Source: Bradyrhizobium sp.
GTDB taxonomy: Bacteria; Pseudomonadota; Alphaproteobacteria; Rhizobiales; Beijerinckiaceae
DNA: 52,390 nucleotides
Direction of reading: 5' to 3'
Assembly (NCBI GenBank): GCA_004799435.1
Contig: SSMV01000045.1
Location: forward strand, 1 to 52,390
Under the pieces are notes generated by a model. That model was not told the origin of the DNA. It did no database searches and saw only the letters and a list, made by a program, of their open reading frames with translations. The position numbers and the translations under genes were made by a program. Positions 1-11,292 of the stretch are shown here, piece after piece; the first letter of the stretch is position 1, and the number at the start of each line of letters is the position of its first letter.

Positions 1-2
1 TG

Positions 3-557
3 GCGCGCCTGCCGGGACTGGGACCGCGTTCGGCGCGGCGCGCCGCGCTTCATCTCATCCGCAAGCGCGAATTGTTGCTCGGTCCGCTCGCCGATGCGAT
101 GCGCGTCGCTTTCGACCGCATCGTCGTTTGCTCGACCTGCGGCAATGTCGACACGCGCGATCCCTGCACGATCTGTTCGGATGGGCGACGCGACGGCGCG
201 ACGCTGGTGGTCGTCGAGTCGGTCGGCGATCTCTGGGCGTTAGAGCGCGCCAACGCCACCGGCGCCCGCTATCATGTGCTGGGCGGCGCGCTATCGCCGC
301 TCGACGGCGTCGGTCCTGACGATCTCAATCTCGCGAGCCTGGTCGGCCGCGTCGCCGAGGGCGGCGTGAAAGAAGTGATCCTCGCCGTCAACGCCACGGT
401 CGATGGCCAGACGACCGCCCATTACATCACCGAGCTCTTGAGCCCCTATGCGATCAAGGTGACGCGGCTGGCTCACGGCGTGCCAGTCGGGGGCGAGCTC
501 GACTATCTCGATGACGGGACGCTCACCGCGGCGATGCGCCAGCGCACGGTCTTCTGA
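3..557 (+). CDS. recR: Recombination mediator RecR, 5' end cut by window edge
   Basis: RecR acts with RecF and RecO to load RecA at single-strand gaps. The reading frame is open from the window edge and shows the end of the helix-hairpin-helix region ([16 protein letters not shown]), a four-cysteine zinc motif (CSTCGN...DPCTIC) and then the Toprim domain ([12 protein letters not shown]... and the [14 protein letters not shown] tail typical of the family). About 184 residues are visible against roughly 200 for the family, so only a few N-terminal residues are missing. A TTG at 72 is not needed as a start because homology clearly runs upstream of it. It is convergent with the efflux operon, with only 14 bases between the stops. 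In many bacteria recR follows dnaX and ybaB; that side lies outside the window. Confidence 0.96.
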   Translation, partial: ARLPGLGPRSARRAALHLIRKRELLLGPLADAMRVAFDRIVVCSTCGNVDTRDPCTICSDGRRDGATLVVVESVGDLWALERANATGARYHVLGGALSPLDGVGPDDLNLASLVGRVAEGGVKEVILAVNATVDGQTTAHYITELLSPYAIKVTRLAHGVPVGGELDYLDDGTLTAAMRQRTVF

Positions 558-571
558 AGCGCTCTTGCTGC

Positions 572-3733
<3,162 letters not shown>

Positions 3734-3737
3734 CGGC

Positions 3738-4952
3738 TCAGCTCCCGCCGGTCGCGGAGGCGTCGATGACGACGCGCATGCCCTGTTGCAGACCGAAGGC
3801 GCCGCTGGTCACGACGCGGTCGCCTTCCTTCAGGCCTTTGTCGATCACCGCAGTCTCGGAGTCTTCGTGGGCGAGCGTGACGGCGCGTTGCGAGGCGTGA
3901 TTGTCGGCGTCGATGAGATAGACGAAGAGCCCATTGGGCCCGCGCTGGACGGCGACATCGGGAATGGTCAGCGCGTCCTTGTCGATCGAGACGCGCAGGC
4001 GCGTGTCGATCGACTGACCCGGCCATAATTTATGGTCATGGTTGTCGAATTCGCCCTTGAGATGGATCGAGCCAGTGGTGGCGTCGACCTGATTGTCGAC
4101 GACGGTGAGCTTGCCGCTCGCGAGCACCGTCTTGCTGTCGGAGGTGCGGGCCTCGATCGGCGATGCGCCCTGGCTGATGGCGAGGTTGATGCCCGGCAAA
4201 TCGTCCTGCGGCGCGGTGAAGATGACGGCGATCGGCTCGATCTGCGCGATGGTCACCACCGCCGTCTGCTGCGCGGCGTTGACCATGTTGCCCTCGTCGA
4301 TCAGGCGGAAGCCGAGCCGGCCGCCGATCGGGGCGACGATCGTCGTGTAATCGAGCTGGGTCTGGGCGGCGGTGATCGCCGCCGCGTCGGCGGCCTCCTG
4401 CGCAATGAGCTGGTCGACCAGAGCGTTTTGGGTGTCGAGCTGCTGCTGGGTGGCGAAGCTCTGCTTGGCGAGCGTCGAATAGCGTTGCTGGTCGAGCTTG
4501 GCGTTGGCGAGCGTCGCCTGATCCTGCGTCCGCTTGGCCTTGGCCTGGTCGAGCGCGGCCTGGAAGGGGCGCGGGTCGATCTGGGCGAGAAGATCGCCCG
4601 CCTTGACCATCTGGCCTTCGGAAAAGGCGATTTTGATAATCTGACCGTCGACGCGACTGCGCACGGTGACGGTGTTTTCAGCCTGCACCTGTCCAAGTCC
4701 GTCGAGATAGACCGGATAGTCGGCGCGTTTGGCGGCCACGACGGAAACCGTCGCCTGCGGCCCTGCTGCGGCGGCCGCGGCGCCCGAGGGGGCCGGGGCG
4801 GGCTTGGCTGCGAAGAGCGCATCATGGGCGCCCTGGGCGGCGCCGCCGACCGAAGGGAACCAGCGCGCGGCGGTCTCGGGCGCATAAACGCCGTAGGCGA
4901 TTGCGACGGCGAGGATCGCCAGCGCGATCCCACCCAGTCCTCGAATTCCCAT
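3738..4952 (-). CDS. RND membrane fusion (periplasmic adaptor) protein, MdtA-like
   Basis: Adaptor that links the RND permease to an outer-membrane channel. The 404-residue protein begins with a single N-terminal membrane helix (GLGGIALAILAVAIAYGVYA), then a Pro/Ala-rich spacer, the lipoyl half-motifs (VRSRVDGQIIKIAFSEGQMVKAGDLLAQIDPRPF), a heptad-like hairpin (about residues 125-200, with QDQATLANAKLDQQRYSTLAKQ), the second lipoyl half (APIGGRLGFRLIDEGNMV) and the beta-barrel and membrane-proximal domains (KGEFDNHDHKLWPGQSIDTRL). The ATG lies downstream of GAAGGAAC. First gene of the two-gene operon with the permease. No regulator gene is adjacent; the 257 bases upstream presumably hold the promoter. 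Confidence 0.93.
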   Translation of the reverse strand: MGIRGLGGIALAILAVAIAYGVYAPETAARWFPSVGGAAQGAHDALFAAKPAPAPSGAAAAAAGPQATVSVVAAKRADYPVYLDGLGQVQAENTVTVRSRVDGQIIKIAFSEGQMVKAGDLLAQIDPRPFQAALDQAKAKRTQDQATLANAKLDQQRYSTLAKQSFATQQQLDTQNALVDQLIAQEAADAAAITAAQTQLDYTTIVAPIGGRLGFRLIDEGNMVNAAQQTAVVTIAQIEPIAVIFTAPQDDLPGINLAISQGASPIEARTSDSKTVLASGKLTVVDNQVDATTGSIHLKGEFDNHDHKLWPGQSIDTRLRVSIDKDALTIPDVAVQRGPNGLFVYLIDADNHASQRAVTLAHEDSETAVIDKGLKEGDRVVTSGAFGLQQGMRVVIDASATGGS

Positions 4953-5209
4953 GGCGCAGTTTGTTCCTTCGACGCGAGCGGTCTGGGCGGATCGCTCCGT
5001 CCGGCTTCAGCGCGCTAAAGGAGGTAACGCGCCGCGCCGCTGATGGGATCGAAGATATGGCTGAATCGCCTGAAAATATCGAGGCGAATACGATCAATCC
5101 TATGTGAGACTCGCTTGCCGCCCACGCCGGCGAGCCAAGAGCGCGGCCACGATTAACCAAGGCTGGATCGCTCAGCGCGTCGCCGCGGTTGTTGCGACTT
5201 CGGCGGCGA

Positions 5210-5974
5210 TCAAGGCCCGGCGGCGGCCGATGCAACGCGCGTCAGATCGAACTGCGGGCTGTCGAGCGGCGGGGTCGCGTCGAGGGCGTGCGTCTCGTCA
5301 AGCGGGCCGAAGAGGGCTTCGCGCTCCGCCGATGTCGAGCGATAGATCGGATAGCGCTCCTCGACGCGCTCGCGATCTTCCTGGAAATCCATGCCCATGC
5401 AGCCGAACTTTGCCGAAAGGCCGGGATAATCGCGCGGCTCGCACCATGGCTTGAAGCGAAACACGCGGCGATAAAAGGCCATGTGCTCTGCGCGCGGCGT
5501 CGCAACGGCGTAGTCGGCTTTGTAGTGCCTGGCGGCCAGATAGGCTGGACGCACCGCGAAATAAGCCAATTCCGGATAAGCGGCGGAGAGCGTGAGCTGC
5601 GCGGCGAGACGTGTGATTTCGACGATCACGCGACCGGCGCGAAGCGGCGGCGCGACGACATCGGGATAAACGTTAAAGCAGGGCAGCATGACCCCGCCGT
5701 CAACGCTCACATTGACCCGCGCCGTGCCGGCCAGCTCGCCGTCGAGGAACGTCATCGTGATCTGGGCGTTTGGCGCGTCATCGTAGCGCTCGTCGTATAA
5801 TTGGCCGTCGGCGCGAGGGTCCAAGAGCCCGTTTCGCAGATAGGCGTCGTAGCGAAGGCGAAACACGGCTTCCCGGTCGGAAGGGGTTTTTGCGACGCGG
5901 TGTTCGACCGTCTCCAGGAGGCGAAGTAGCCGATCCGAAAATCGGGACGTCGTCTCGGCGGTTTGCGCGTCCAT
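5210..5974 (-). CDS. FeeM-like N-acyl amino acid synthase (GNAT fold)
   Basis: A 254-residue protein resembling FeeM-type N-acyl amino acid synthases, which join a fatty acyl group from acyl-ACP to an amino acid and share the fold of GNAT enzymes and of acyl-homoserine-lactone synthases. The typical layout is visible: a first block with REAVFRLRYDAYLRNGLLDPR, a middle strand-helix block (GRVIVEITRLAAQLTLS) and the late block EHMAFYRRVFRFKPWCEPRDYPGL. The start ATG has GCGAGGG five bases upstream. An imperfect 25-bp palindrome lies 14 bases in front of the start codon. Neighbours are an unrecognised two-repeat protein and a cyclic-di-GMP enzyme. The true acyl and amino donors are unknown; some family members are annotated only as acetyltransferases or PEP-CTERM/exosortase-associated. 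Confidence 0.75.
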   Translation of the reverse strand: MDAQTAETTSRFSDRLLRLLETVEHRVAKTPSDREAVFRLRYDAYLRNGLLDPRADGQLYDERYDDAPNAQITMTFLDGELAGTARVNVSVDGGVMLPCFNVYPDVVAPPLRAGRVIVEITRLAAQLTLSAAYPELAYFAVRPAYLAARHYKADYAVATPRAEHMAFYRRVFRFKPWCEPRDYPGLSAKFGCMGMDFQEDRERVEERYPIYRSTSAEREALFGPLDETHALDATPPLDSPQFDLTRVASAAAGP

Positions 5975-5987
5975 CGAAACCCTCGCT

Positions 5988-6012
5988 TAACCCTGTTCGC
6001 GCGACAAGGTTA
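5988..6012. promoter_or_regulatory. Imperfect palindrome upstream of the FeeM-like gene
   Basis: TAACCCTGT and ACAAGGTTA are inverted (8 of 9 bases pair) around a 7-base centre, TCGCGCG. It sits 14 bases before the start codon of the minus-strand FeeM-like gene, at the edge of a conspicuously AT-rich intergenic stretch (about 6010-6120). It could be an operator or a leader hairpin. I infer function only from symmetry and position. Confidence 0.4.
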
Positions 6013-6118
6013 GCGAAAGTTTAACAAGTGTAAAGATGTATTAACTGTCTCTTAGGGATTTGGTTAACAAGACCGCTCAAAATGATATTAAATACGCTTG
6101 AATTAAGAGAAATACCGG

Positions 6119-6730
6119 TTAATCGGTCGTGTCGCGGGTCAGATGCTCGAGCAGGAGCTGGGCGTAACGGTCGAGCGCCCACTCCGACCCATCCTGTCCG
6201 AGACAGGCGCACCAGGCGAGGAAACTTTCCGGGCGAATTGGCAATTCCTCGACATGCCGCCCAGCCGCGATCGACTGGTTCATAATCGCGTCGCGATGCC
6301 GCAGCCAGCGAGAATATTCACCATGCTCGGCGAAAGCGCCAATCATATGAAAATTCTTCGCAAAGTCGGGCTCGCCGACGACAGCGAAAACCGTCAAATT
6401 TGACGAGTTGCGGACCGCCGAGGCCAAAGCGGCGAAAGCGTCGAACGCAGGCTCATTGGGCGATATTCCGTTCAAACGGCTCCATTCCAGAAACGATGAA
6501 AGGCTGACTGGGACGATCCGCGCATCGACGCCGGCCATCCCCAGGCTGATTTGCCGGCCCTGGCGAGCATCGAGCCAATCGTCGTAATCGGCGCAGCCGG
6601 CCAGGCCGGAAATCGCCGAACGCGCCCGATCAAAGTCTTTCTCGACCACAAGGCCGATGACGACTGTCTCAATCTGCGACTTGCGGTCAAAGACTGCCGG
6701 TAGCGGCGATTCAAGGTCGGAAATACTCAT
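6119..6730 (-). CDS. Unrecognised protein of two 90-residue repeats
   Basis: I do not recognise this 203-residue protein. It has no signal peptide and no membrane helix, so it is probably cytoplasmic. Its striking feature is a gap-free internal duplication with an offset of 90: D32-F33/D122-F123, Y49/Y139, W52/W142, A66-G67/A156-G157, P74/P164, F80/F170, W83/W173, G88/G178, E93/E183, D97/D187 and A100/A190 all match. Each unit starts with a hydrophobic strand (VVIGLVVEKDF; TVFAVVGEPDF) and ends in a helix. The start chosen is the ATG of MSISDLES; an ATG at 6751 and a longer open frame to 6802 are alternatives, since none has a strong ribosome-binding site. Base composition is visibly more AT-rich than in neighbouring genes. 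It lies behind the FeeM-like gene's promoter region and is divergent from the GGDEF-EAL gene. Confidence 0.7.
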   Translation of the reverse strand: MSISDLESPLPAVFDRKSQIETVVIGLVVEKDFDRARSAISGLAGCADYDDWLDARQGRQISLGMAGVDARIVPVSLSSFLEWSRLNGISPNEPAFDAFAALASAVRNSSNLTVFAVVGEPDFAKNFHMIGAFAEHGEYSRWLRHRDAIMNQSIAAGRHVEELPIRPESFLAWCACLGQDGSEWALDRYAQLLLEHLTRDTTD

Positions 6731-6888
6731 GTCTAACCATTCGTAAACCATCGAATGACACTCGCGGTGGTCTCGTAATACTCCGGTTTGGCCGAAGCCC
6801 AAGCAAGAATGTCAGAATGGGTTAAAGGACTTTTTAATTGGGGGGAGTAGATAGTGGCGCACGGCTCACTAACGCCTCGGTAATTTTT

Positions 6889-9189
6889 ATGACGCTTTCG
6901 CGAGTACACGCCAAATCCGCGCCCAGCAGCGAATTGCCGGACGATCTTTATATCGGCTTCGTCGACAATCTTTTGGTCGACATCGGCGCGGTTTTCTTTT
7001 CCAGCCTGGTGGTGACGATCATTGAGGTTGTCGCTGCTCTGGCGGTGAAAAGCGCGCTCCTCTGGGGCTGCGCGGCCGTGCAGCTTTTGGTTTGCGCGGT
7101 CCGGCTGTATTTCATGGGGCTCCACGCCCGGCAGAGACCGAGCCCGAACGTCGAGGCCGCTCACAGACACGAGCGAATGTTCGCAATTGGCGCGGTCTCC
7201 AGCCTGGCTGCCGTCTCTCTATGGACGCTTCTTGCATTCTACGTGACCGACGATGGTTTTACGCGGTTCTTCGCCGCGACGATGACGACCGCCTTCGCCT
7301 TCGGCATGTCAACGCGCAGCTTCGCGATCTACCGAGGCGTCAATCTGCAGCTCGCTGCGGCCTTTATTCCGCTCAGCGCCGCGATGATTGTGGCCGGCGG
7401 CTGGTATCCCGTCGGCATTTTCATCGGCTTCATCCCGCTCGTCCTCTATATGAAGGGCTCGGCGAGCCGCGTACGCGCCAATTTCATGGCGGTGGTCGCC
7501 GCGCAGAGCAAAGTCGCTTTCCTCGCCAACCGGCTCGATCTCGCGCTCAACAACATGTCGCACGGCTTGCTGATGATCGACTCCAAGGGCAGGGTCACGG
7601 TCTTCAATCGCCAGCTCCTCAGTCTGTTCCGGCTCGATCCCGCCGACCTGGCGACGAACGCGCGCGTTCGCCCCTTGATGCAAAAGCTCGTCCGGCGCGG
7701 CGTCGTCGCCAAGGGCGAAATCGAACGCATCTGGGCGGCGTTGACGCGCGCCAATCATGGCGTCGACACGGTCGTTCCGCTCGAGACGCTTGACGACCGC
7801 GCGATCGAGATCACCGTTCACGGCATGGAGGGCGAGGGCGCCGTCGTCGTCGTCCAGGACGTCACCGAGCGGCGCAACGCCGCCCGCGCGATCGATCGTT
7901 TGGCGCGCGTCGACACGGTGACCGAGCTGCCCAACCGCCGGCGCTTCGAGGAAGAACTTTCGGAGACGCTGCGCATCCGCCTCGAAAGGGGCGAGAACGT
8001 CAACGTGCTGTTCATCGACCTCGACGATTTCAAACAGGTCAACGACAGCCTTGGCCACGCGCGCGGCGATCAATTGCTGATCGAGATCGCCAATCGGCTG
8101 AAGGCGATCATGCAGCCGGCCGATCTGGTCGCCCGCTGGGGCGGCGATGAATTCGCCATTCTGCAGCATTCGGCTTCCGATCGGGCGCAGACCGCGGAAC
8201 TCGCTGACAGGATCCTGCATGAGATCCGCCGGCCGGTGTTTATCGATGGCTATGAGGTGATCGTCGGCGCCAGCATTGGCTCGGCCACCGCGCCGCAGGA
8301 CGGCGCGACGCAGGAGGCGATCCTGTCCAACGCCGACATGGCGCTTTACGCCGCCAAGGGCGACGGGCGCGGAAATTGGCGCGCCTTCGAGAAATCGATG
8401 GACGCCAAGATTCAGATCCGTCGCCTGATCGAGCTCGATCTGCGCGCGGCGGTGGCCAATGACGCAATCGAGGTTTATTTCCAGCCGATCGTCAAAGTCG
8501 AGACTGGCAAGATCGCCGGTTTCGAGGCGCTGGCGCGCTGGAACCATCCGGTTCGCGGTCGCGTCTCGCCGGGCGAATTCATCCCGATCGTCGAGGAGCT
8601 CGGCCTGATGGACGAACTCGGCGCCAGCGTTCTGCGCCGCGCCTGCCTTGCCTGCGCCTCGTGGCCGGGCGACGCCTGCATTTCAGTCAACCTGTCGCCG
8701 GTTCAGTTCCGCAACAATCGCGTCCTCGAGACGGTGCGCGATGCGCTGGCGATGGCGAAACTGCCGCCCGAGCGGCTCGATCTCGAAATCACCGAGTCGA
8801 CGCTGCTCGACGATCGCGGTTCGACGCGCGAGACGCTCAATGCGCTGCGCCGCCTTGGCGTTCGCATTTCGCTCGACGACTTTGGCACCGGCTATTCGAG
8901 CTTGAGCTATGTGCTGGCCTTCCCGCTCGACCGCATCAAGATCGATCGCGCTTTCACCATCGGCCTTGGCTTGCAGGAGCGGGCCTCGATCCTGGTCGAA
9001 AGCGTCGCGCAGATGTGCGGCAAGCTCGGCATGAGCGTCCTTGTCGAGGGCGTCGAGACCGATCTGCAACTGCGCTTCATCGAGCGGCTGGGCACGATTT
9101 CCGAGGTCCAGGGCTTCTATTTCAGCCCCGCGGTGCCCGAACCCGAGGCGCGCCGGATGCTCGAAGGAAAGAAGCGCCTCGTCGCCTGA
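6889..9189 (+). CDS. Membrane PAS-GGDEF-EAL cyclic-di-GMP enzyme
   Basis: Bifunctional cyclic-di-GMP enzyme of about 766 residues. The N-terminal 200 residues hold about six membrane helices forming a possible sensor, followed by a PAS domain (DLALNNMSHGLLMIDSKG onward, to about 340). The diguanylate cyclase domain has an intact active site, RWGGDEFAI near residue 417. The phosphodiesterase domain keeps GFEALARW (near 545), LEITES, DDFGTGYSSL, KIDRAF and LVEGVET, so both activities look possible. I chose the ATG at 6889 because the frame upstream to 6838 has only an ATT and no usual start; no good Shine-Dalgarno is visible. It is divergent from the two-repeat protein, so the two may share a control region at 6731-6888. 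Confidence 0.93.
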   Translation: MTLSRVHAKSAPSSELPDDLYIGFVDNLLVDIGAVFFSSLVVTIIEVVAALAVKSALLWGCAAVQLLVCAVRLYFMGLHARQRPSPNVEAAHRHERMFAIGAVSSLAAVSLWTLLAFYVTDDGFTRFFAATMTTAFAFGMSTRSFAIYRGVNLQLAAAFIPLSAAMIVAGGWYPVGIFIGFIPLVLYMKGSASRVRANFMAVVAAQSKVAFLANRLDLALNNMSHGLLMIDSKGRVTVFNRQLLSLFRLDPADLATNARVRPLMQKLVRRGVVAKGEIERIWAALTRANHGVDTVVPLETLDDRAIEITVHGMEGEGAVVVVQDVTERRNAARAIDRLARVDTVTELPNRRRFEEELSETLRIRLERGENVNVLFIDLDDFKQVNDSLGHARGDQLLIEIANRLKAIMQPADLVARWGGDEFAILQHSASDRAQTAELADRILHEIRRPVFIDGYEVIVGASIGSATAPQDGATQEAILSNADMALYAAKGDGRGNWRAFEKSMDAKIQIRRLIELDLRAAVANDAIEVYFQPIVKVETGKIAGFEALARWNHPVRGRVSPGEFIPIVEELGLMDELGASVLRRACLACASWPGDACISVNLSPVQFRNNRVLETVRDALAMAKLPPERLDLEITESTLLDDRGSTRETLNALRRLGVRISLDDFGTGYSSLSYVLAFPLDRIKIDRAFTIGLGLQERASILVESVAQMCGKLGMSVLVEGVETDLQLRFIERLGTISEVQGFYFSPAVPEPEARRMLEGKKRLVA

Positions 9190-9198
9190 GACGAGGCT

Positions 9199-11292
9199 TT
9201 ACTCCAGCCGCACAAGAACCGAATCCGACGCGCCATTGGCGTCGGTCACGGTGAGATGCGCGAAGCCCGCTCCGTCCGGTCGCCAGGCCGATTGGCGCCG
9301 CAAGTCGGGTTCGCCGACCGGCTGGCCGTTGACGAACCAGGTGAGCGGCGGCGCGCCGCCCAGCGCCTTGAGCGCCAGCGTTTCGTCGCGGGCGCCGTCG
9401 GCAAGTCCGAGATCGATGCGCGCGCCGTCGGGCGGGAAGGCGATCTTCAGCGGCGCGGCGCCGATCGCGGCGATTGTCTTCGGCGCATCGCGACGCAGAT
9501 GGCGCAGCGGCGGCGGCAAGTCGGCGCTCGTTGCGACCCGCAGCACGCCCTTGGGCGGCCGGATCAACTCGACGTCGCGGCCAAGCCGCGCGAAGGCGTC
9601 GAAGAGCAGCGGCGCCGCCGCCTGACGGCCGATGAGGCCGGGCGTCGGCCCATTGTCGGGACGGCCGACCCAGACGGCGATCGTCGTCGCTTTGTCGTAG
9701 CCGATCGCCAGCGCGTCGCGGAATCCGTAGGAAGTTCCGGTTTTGAAGGCGATCCGGCCGCTAAGCGCATTGGCGGGCGGCGGCGCGCCGCGCAAAATAT
9801 CTTCGATGTAATAGGCGGCGACGGGATCGGTGACGCGCTTGGCGCCGATGATCGGCGGCGCGCCGTCGAGCCGCTCGAAGAGCGCCGGCGCTTCGCCGCC
9901 GCGCGCCAGGCCGCAATAGAGCCGGGCGAGATCGGTCAGCGAAATGCCGAGGCCGCCGAGCCCAATCGCCAGACCGACCGGCGTATCTTTGGGCAGCGCG
10001 ATCTCCGCCCCGGCGCCATGCAGCCGGGCGAGGAAAGTCGCCGGCCCGACATCGGCAAGCAATTCGATCGCCGGCAGATTGAGCGACATCTGCAGCGCCT
10101 TGCGCGCCGTCACCGTGCCTTGATAGCCGAGATCGAAATTTTGCGGCGCATAGGCGCCGTAGCGCGCCGGCTGATCGAAGAGCACGGTCTCGGGATGGGC
10201 GAGGCCCTGTTCGAAGGCGAGCGCATAGATGAAGGGTTTGAGCGCCGAGCCCGGCGAGCGGGGCGCGCGCGACATGTCGATTGAGCCGCCGCGCGCGGCG
10301 TCGAAATAATCCGCGGCGCCGACGCGCGCGCGCACTTCGCCGCTGGCGTTGTCGACGACGACGATCGCCGCCGACAGTTTCGCGCCGAGCCGCGTGACCG
10401 ATTCAAGCGTCAACGCTTCGAGCTTGGCCTGCAGCCGCGCGTCGATCGAGAGCCGGATGAGATGGGCTTGCGGGTCGGCGGCCACCGCCTCCTCGGCGGC
10501 ATGGGCGGCGAGAACCGGCAGCGGCTTGCGCAAGTTCGGGATCGGCTCTCGCTTGGCCGCCTCCGCTTCCTCAACGCTGATGACGCCGCGTCGTGCGACA
10601 CGGTCGAGCACGCGGGCGCGCGCCGAACGCGCCGCGTCGGGGAAACGTTCCGGCCGGCGCAGTTCCGGCGATTGCGGCAGGGCGACCAGCAGCGCCGCCT
10701 CGCCAATCGATAGTTTGCGCGGCTCCTTGCCGAAATAGGCGAGCGAAGCGGCGCGCACGCCTTCGAGATTGCCGCCGAAGGGCGCGAGCGTCAGATAGCG
10801 ATCGAGCACGCCGTCCTTGGCGACGCGATCCTCGATCTGCCAGGCGCGGGCGATCTGTCGTAGTTTGGCGGAAAGATTGCGGTCGTCGCGCGGCTCGATC
10901 AGCCGCGCCACCTGCATCGTCAGCGTCGAGCCGCCCGAGACGACGTGGCCGCGCAGCGCGAATTGCGCCGCGGCGCGCGCCATCGCCCGCCAGTCGACGC
11001 CGCCATGCGTGTAGAAGCGCCCGTCCTCATAGGCGAGCAGCATGGCCAGATAGCGCGGATCGACCTCACCGACGGTGGTGGGCAGGCGCCAGCGGCCGTC
11101 GGGCAGTGTGAAGGCGCGCAAGAGCCGTCCGTCGCGATCGACGACCATGGTCGAGCCTAGCCGGGAGGCGGCGAGATCGAGCGGGCCGAGATGCTCGACA
11201 TAGCCATTCCAGGCCGCCGGGCCGCCCAGACCGAGGATGACGACCAGCGCGCCGGCGATGGCGAAGACGCGACGTTCGAACGCGCGCGACAT
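9199..11292 (-). CDS. pbpC: Penicillin-binding protein 1C
   Basis: Bifunctional class A penicillin-binding protein that polymerises and cross-links peptidoglycan. Order of parts: one N-terminal membrane anchor (VFAIAGALVVILGLGG), glycosyltransferase 51 domain with the catalytic-type motif EDGRFYTHGG near residue 90 and GGSTLTMQ, transpeptidase domain with SxxK (GSALKPFIY, near 349), SLN (near 404) and KTGTS (near 516), and the C-terminal BiPBP_C beta domain characteristic of PBP1C (ending near 697). The ATG at 11292 shares one base with the stop of yfhM (TGATG); a GTG one codon earlier is possible. The pbpC-yfhM pairing is widespread in proteobacteria and links cell-wall repair to protease trapping. 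Confidence 0.96.
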   Translation of the reverse strand: MSRAFERRVFAIAGALVVILGLGGPAAWNGYVEHLGPLDLAASRLGSTMVVDRDGRLLRAFTLPDGRWRLPTTVGEVDPRYLAMLLAYEDGRFYTHGGVDWRAMARAAAQFALRGHVVSGGSTLTMQVARLIEPRDDRNLSAKLRQIARAWQIEDRVAKDGVLDRYLTLAPFGGNLEGVRAASLAYFGKEPRKLSIGEAALLVALPQSPELRRPERFPDAARSARARVLDRVARRGVISVEEAEAAKREPIPNLRKPLPVLAAHAAEEAVAADPQAHLIRLSIDARLQAKLEALTLESVTRLGAKLSAAIVVVDNASGEVRARVGAADYFDAARGGSIDMSRAPRSPGSALKPFIYALAFEQGLAHPETVLFDQPARYGAYAPQNFDLGYQGTVTARKALQMSLNLPAIELLADVGPATFLARLHGAGAEIALPKDTPVGLAIGLGGLGISLTDLARLYCGLARGGEAPALFERLDGAPPIIGAKRVTDPVAAYYIEDILRGAPPPANALSGRIAFKTGTSYGFRDALAIGYDKATTIAVWVGRPDNGPTPGLIGRQAAAPLLFDAFARLGRDVELIRPPKGVLRVATSADLPPPLRHLRRDAPKTIAAIGAAPLKIAFPPDGARIDLGLADGARDETLALKALGGAPPLTWFVNGQPVGEPDLRRQSAWRPDGAGFAHLTVTDANGASDSVLVRLE

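Noticed and set aside
72..74. TTG as the start of recR
   Set aside because: Clear RecR homology continues upstream to the window edge; the gene is simply cut.
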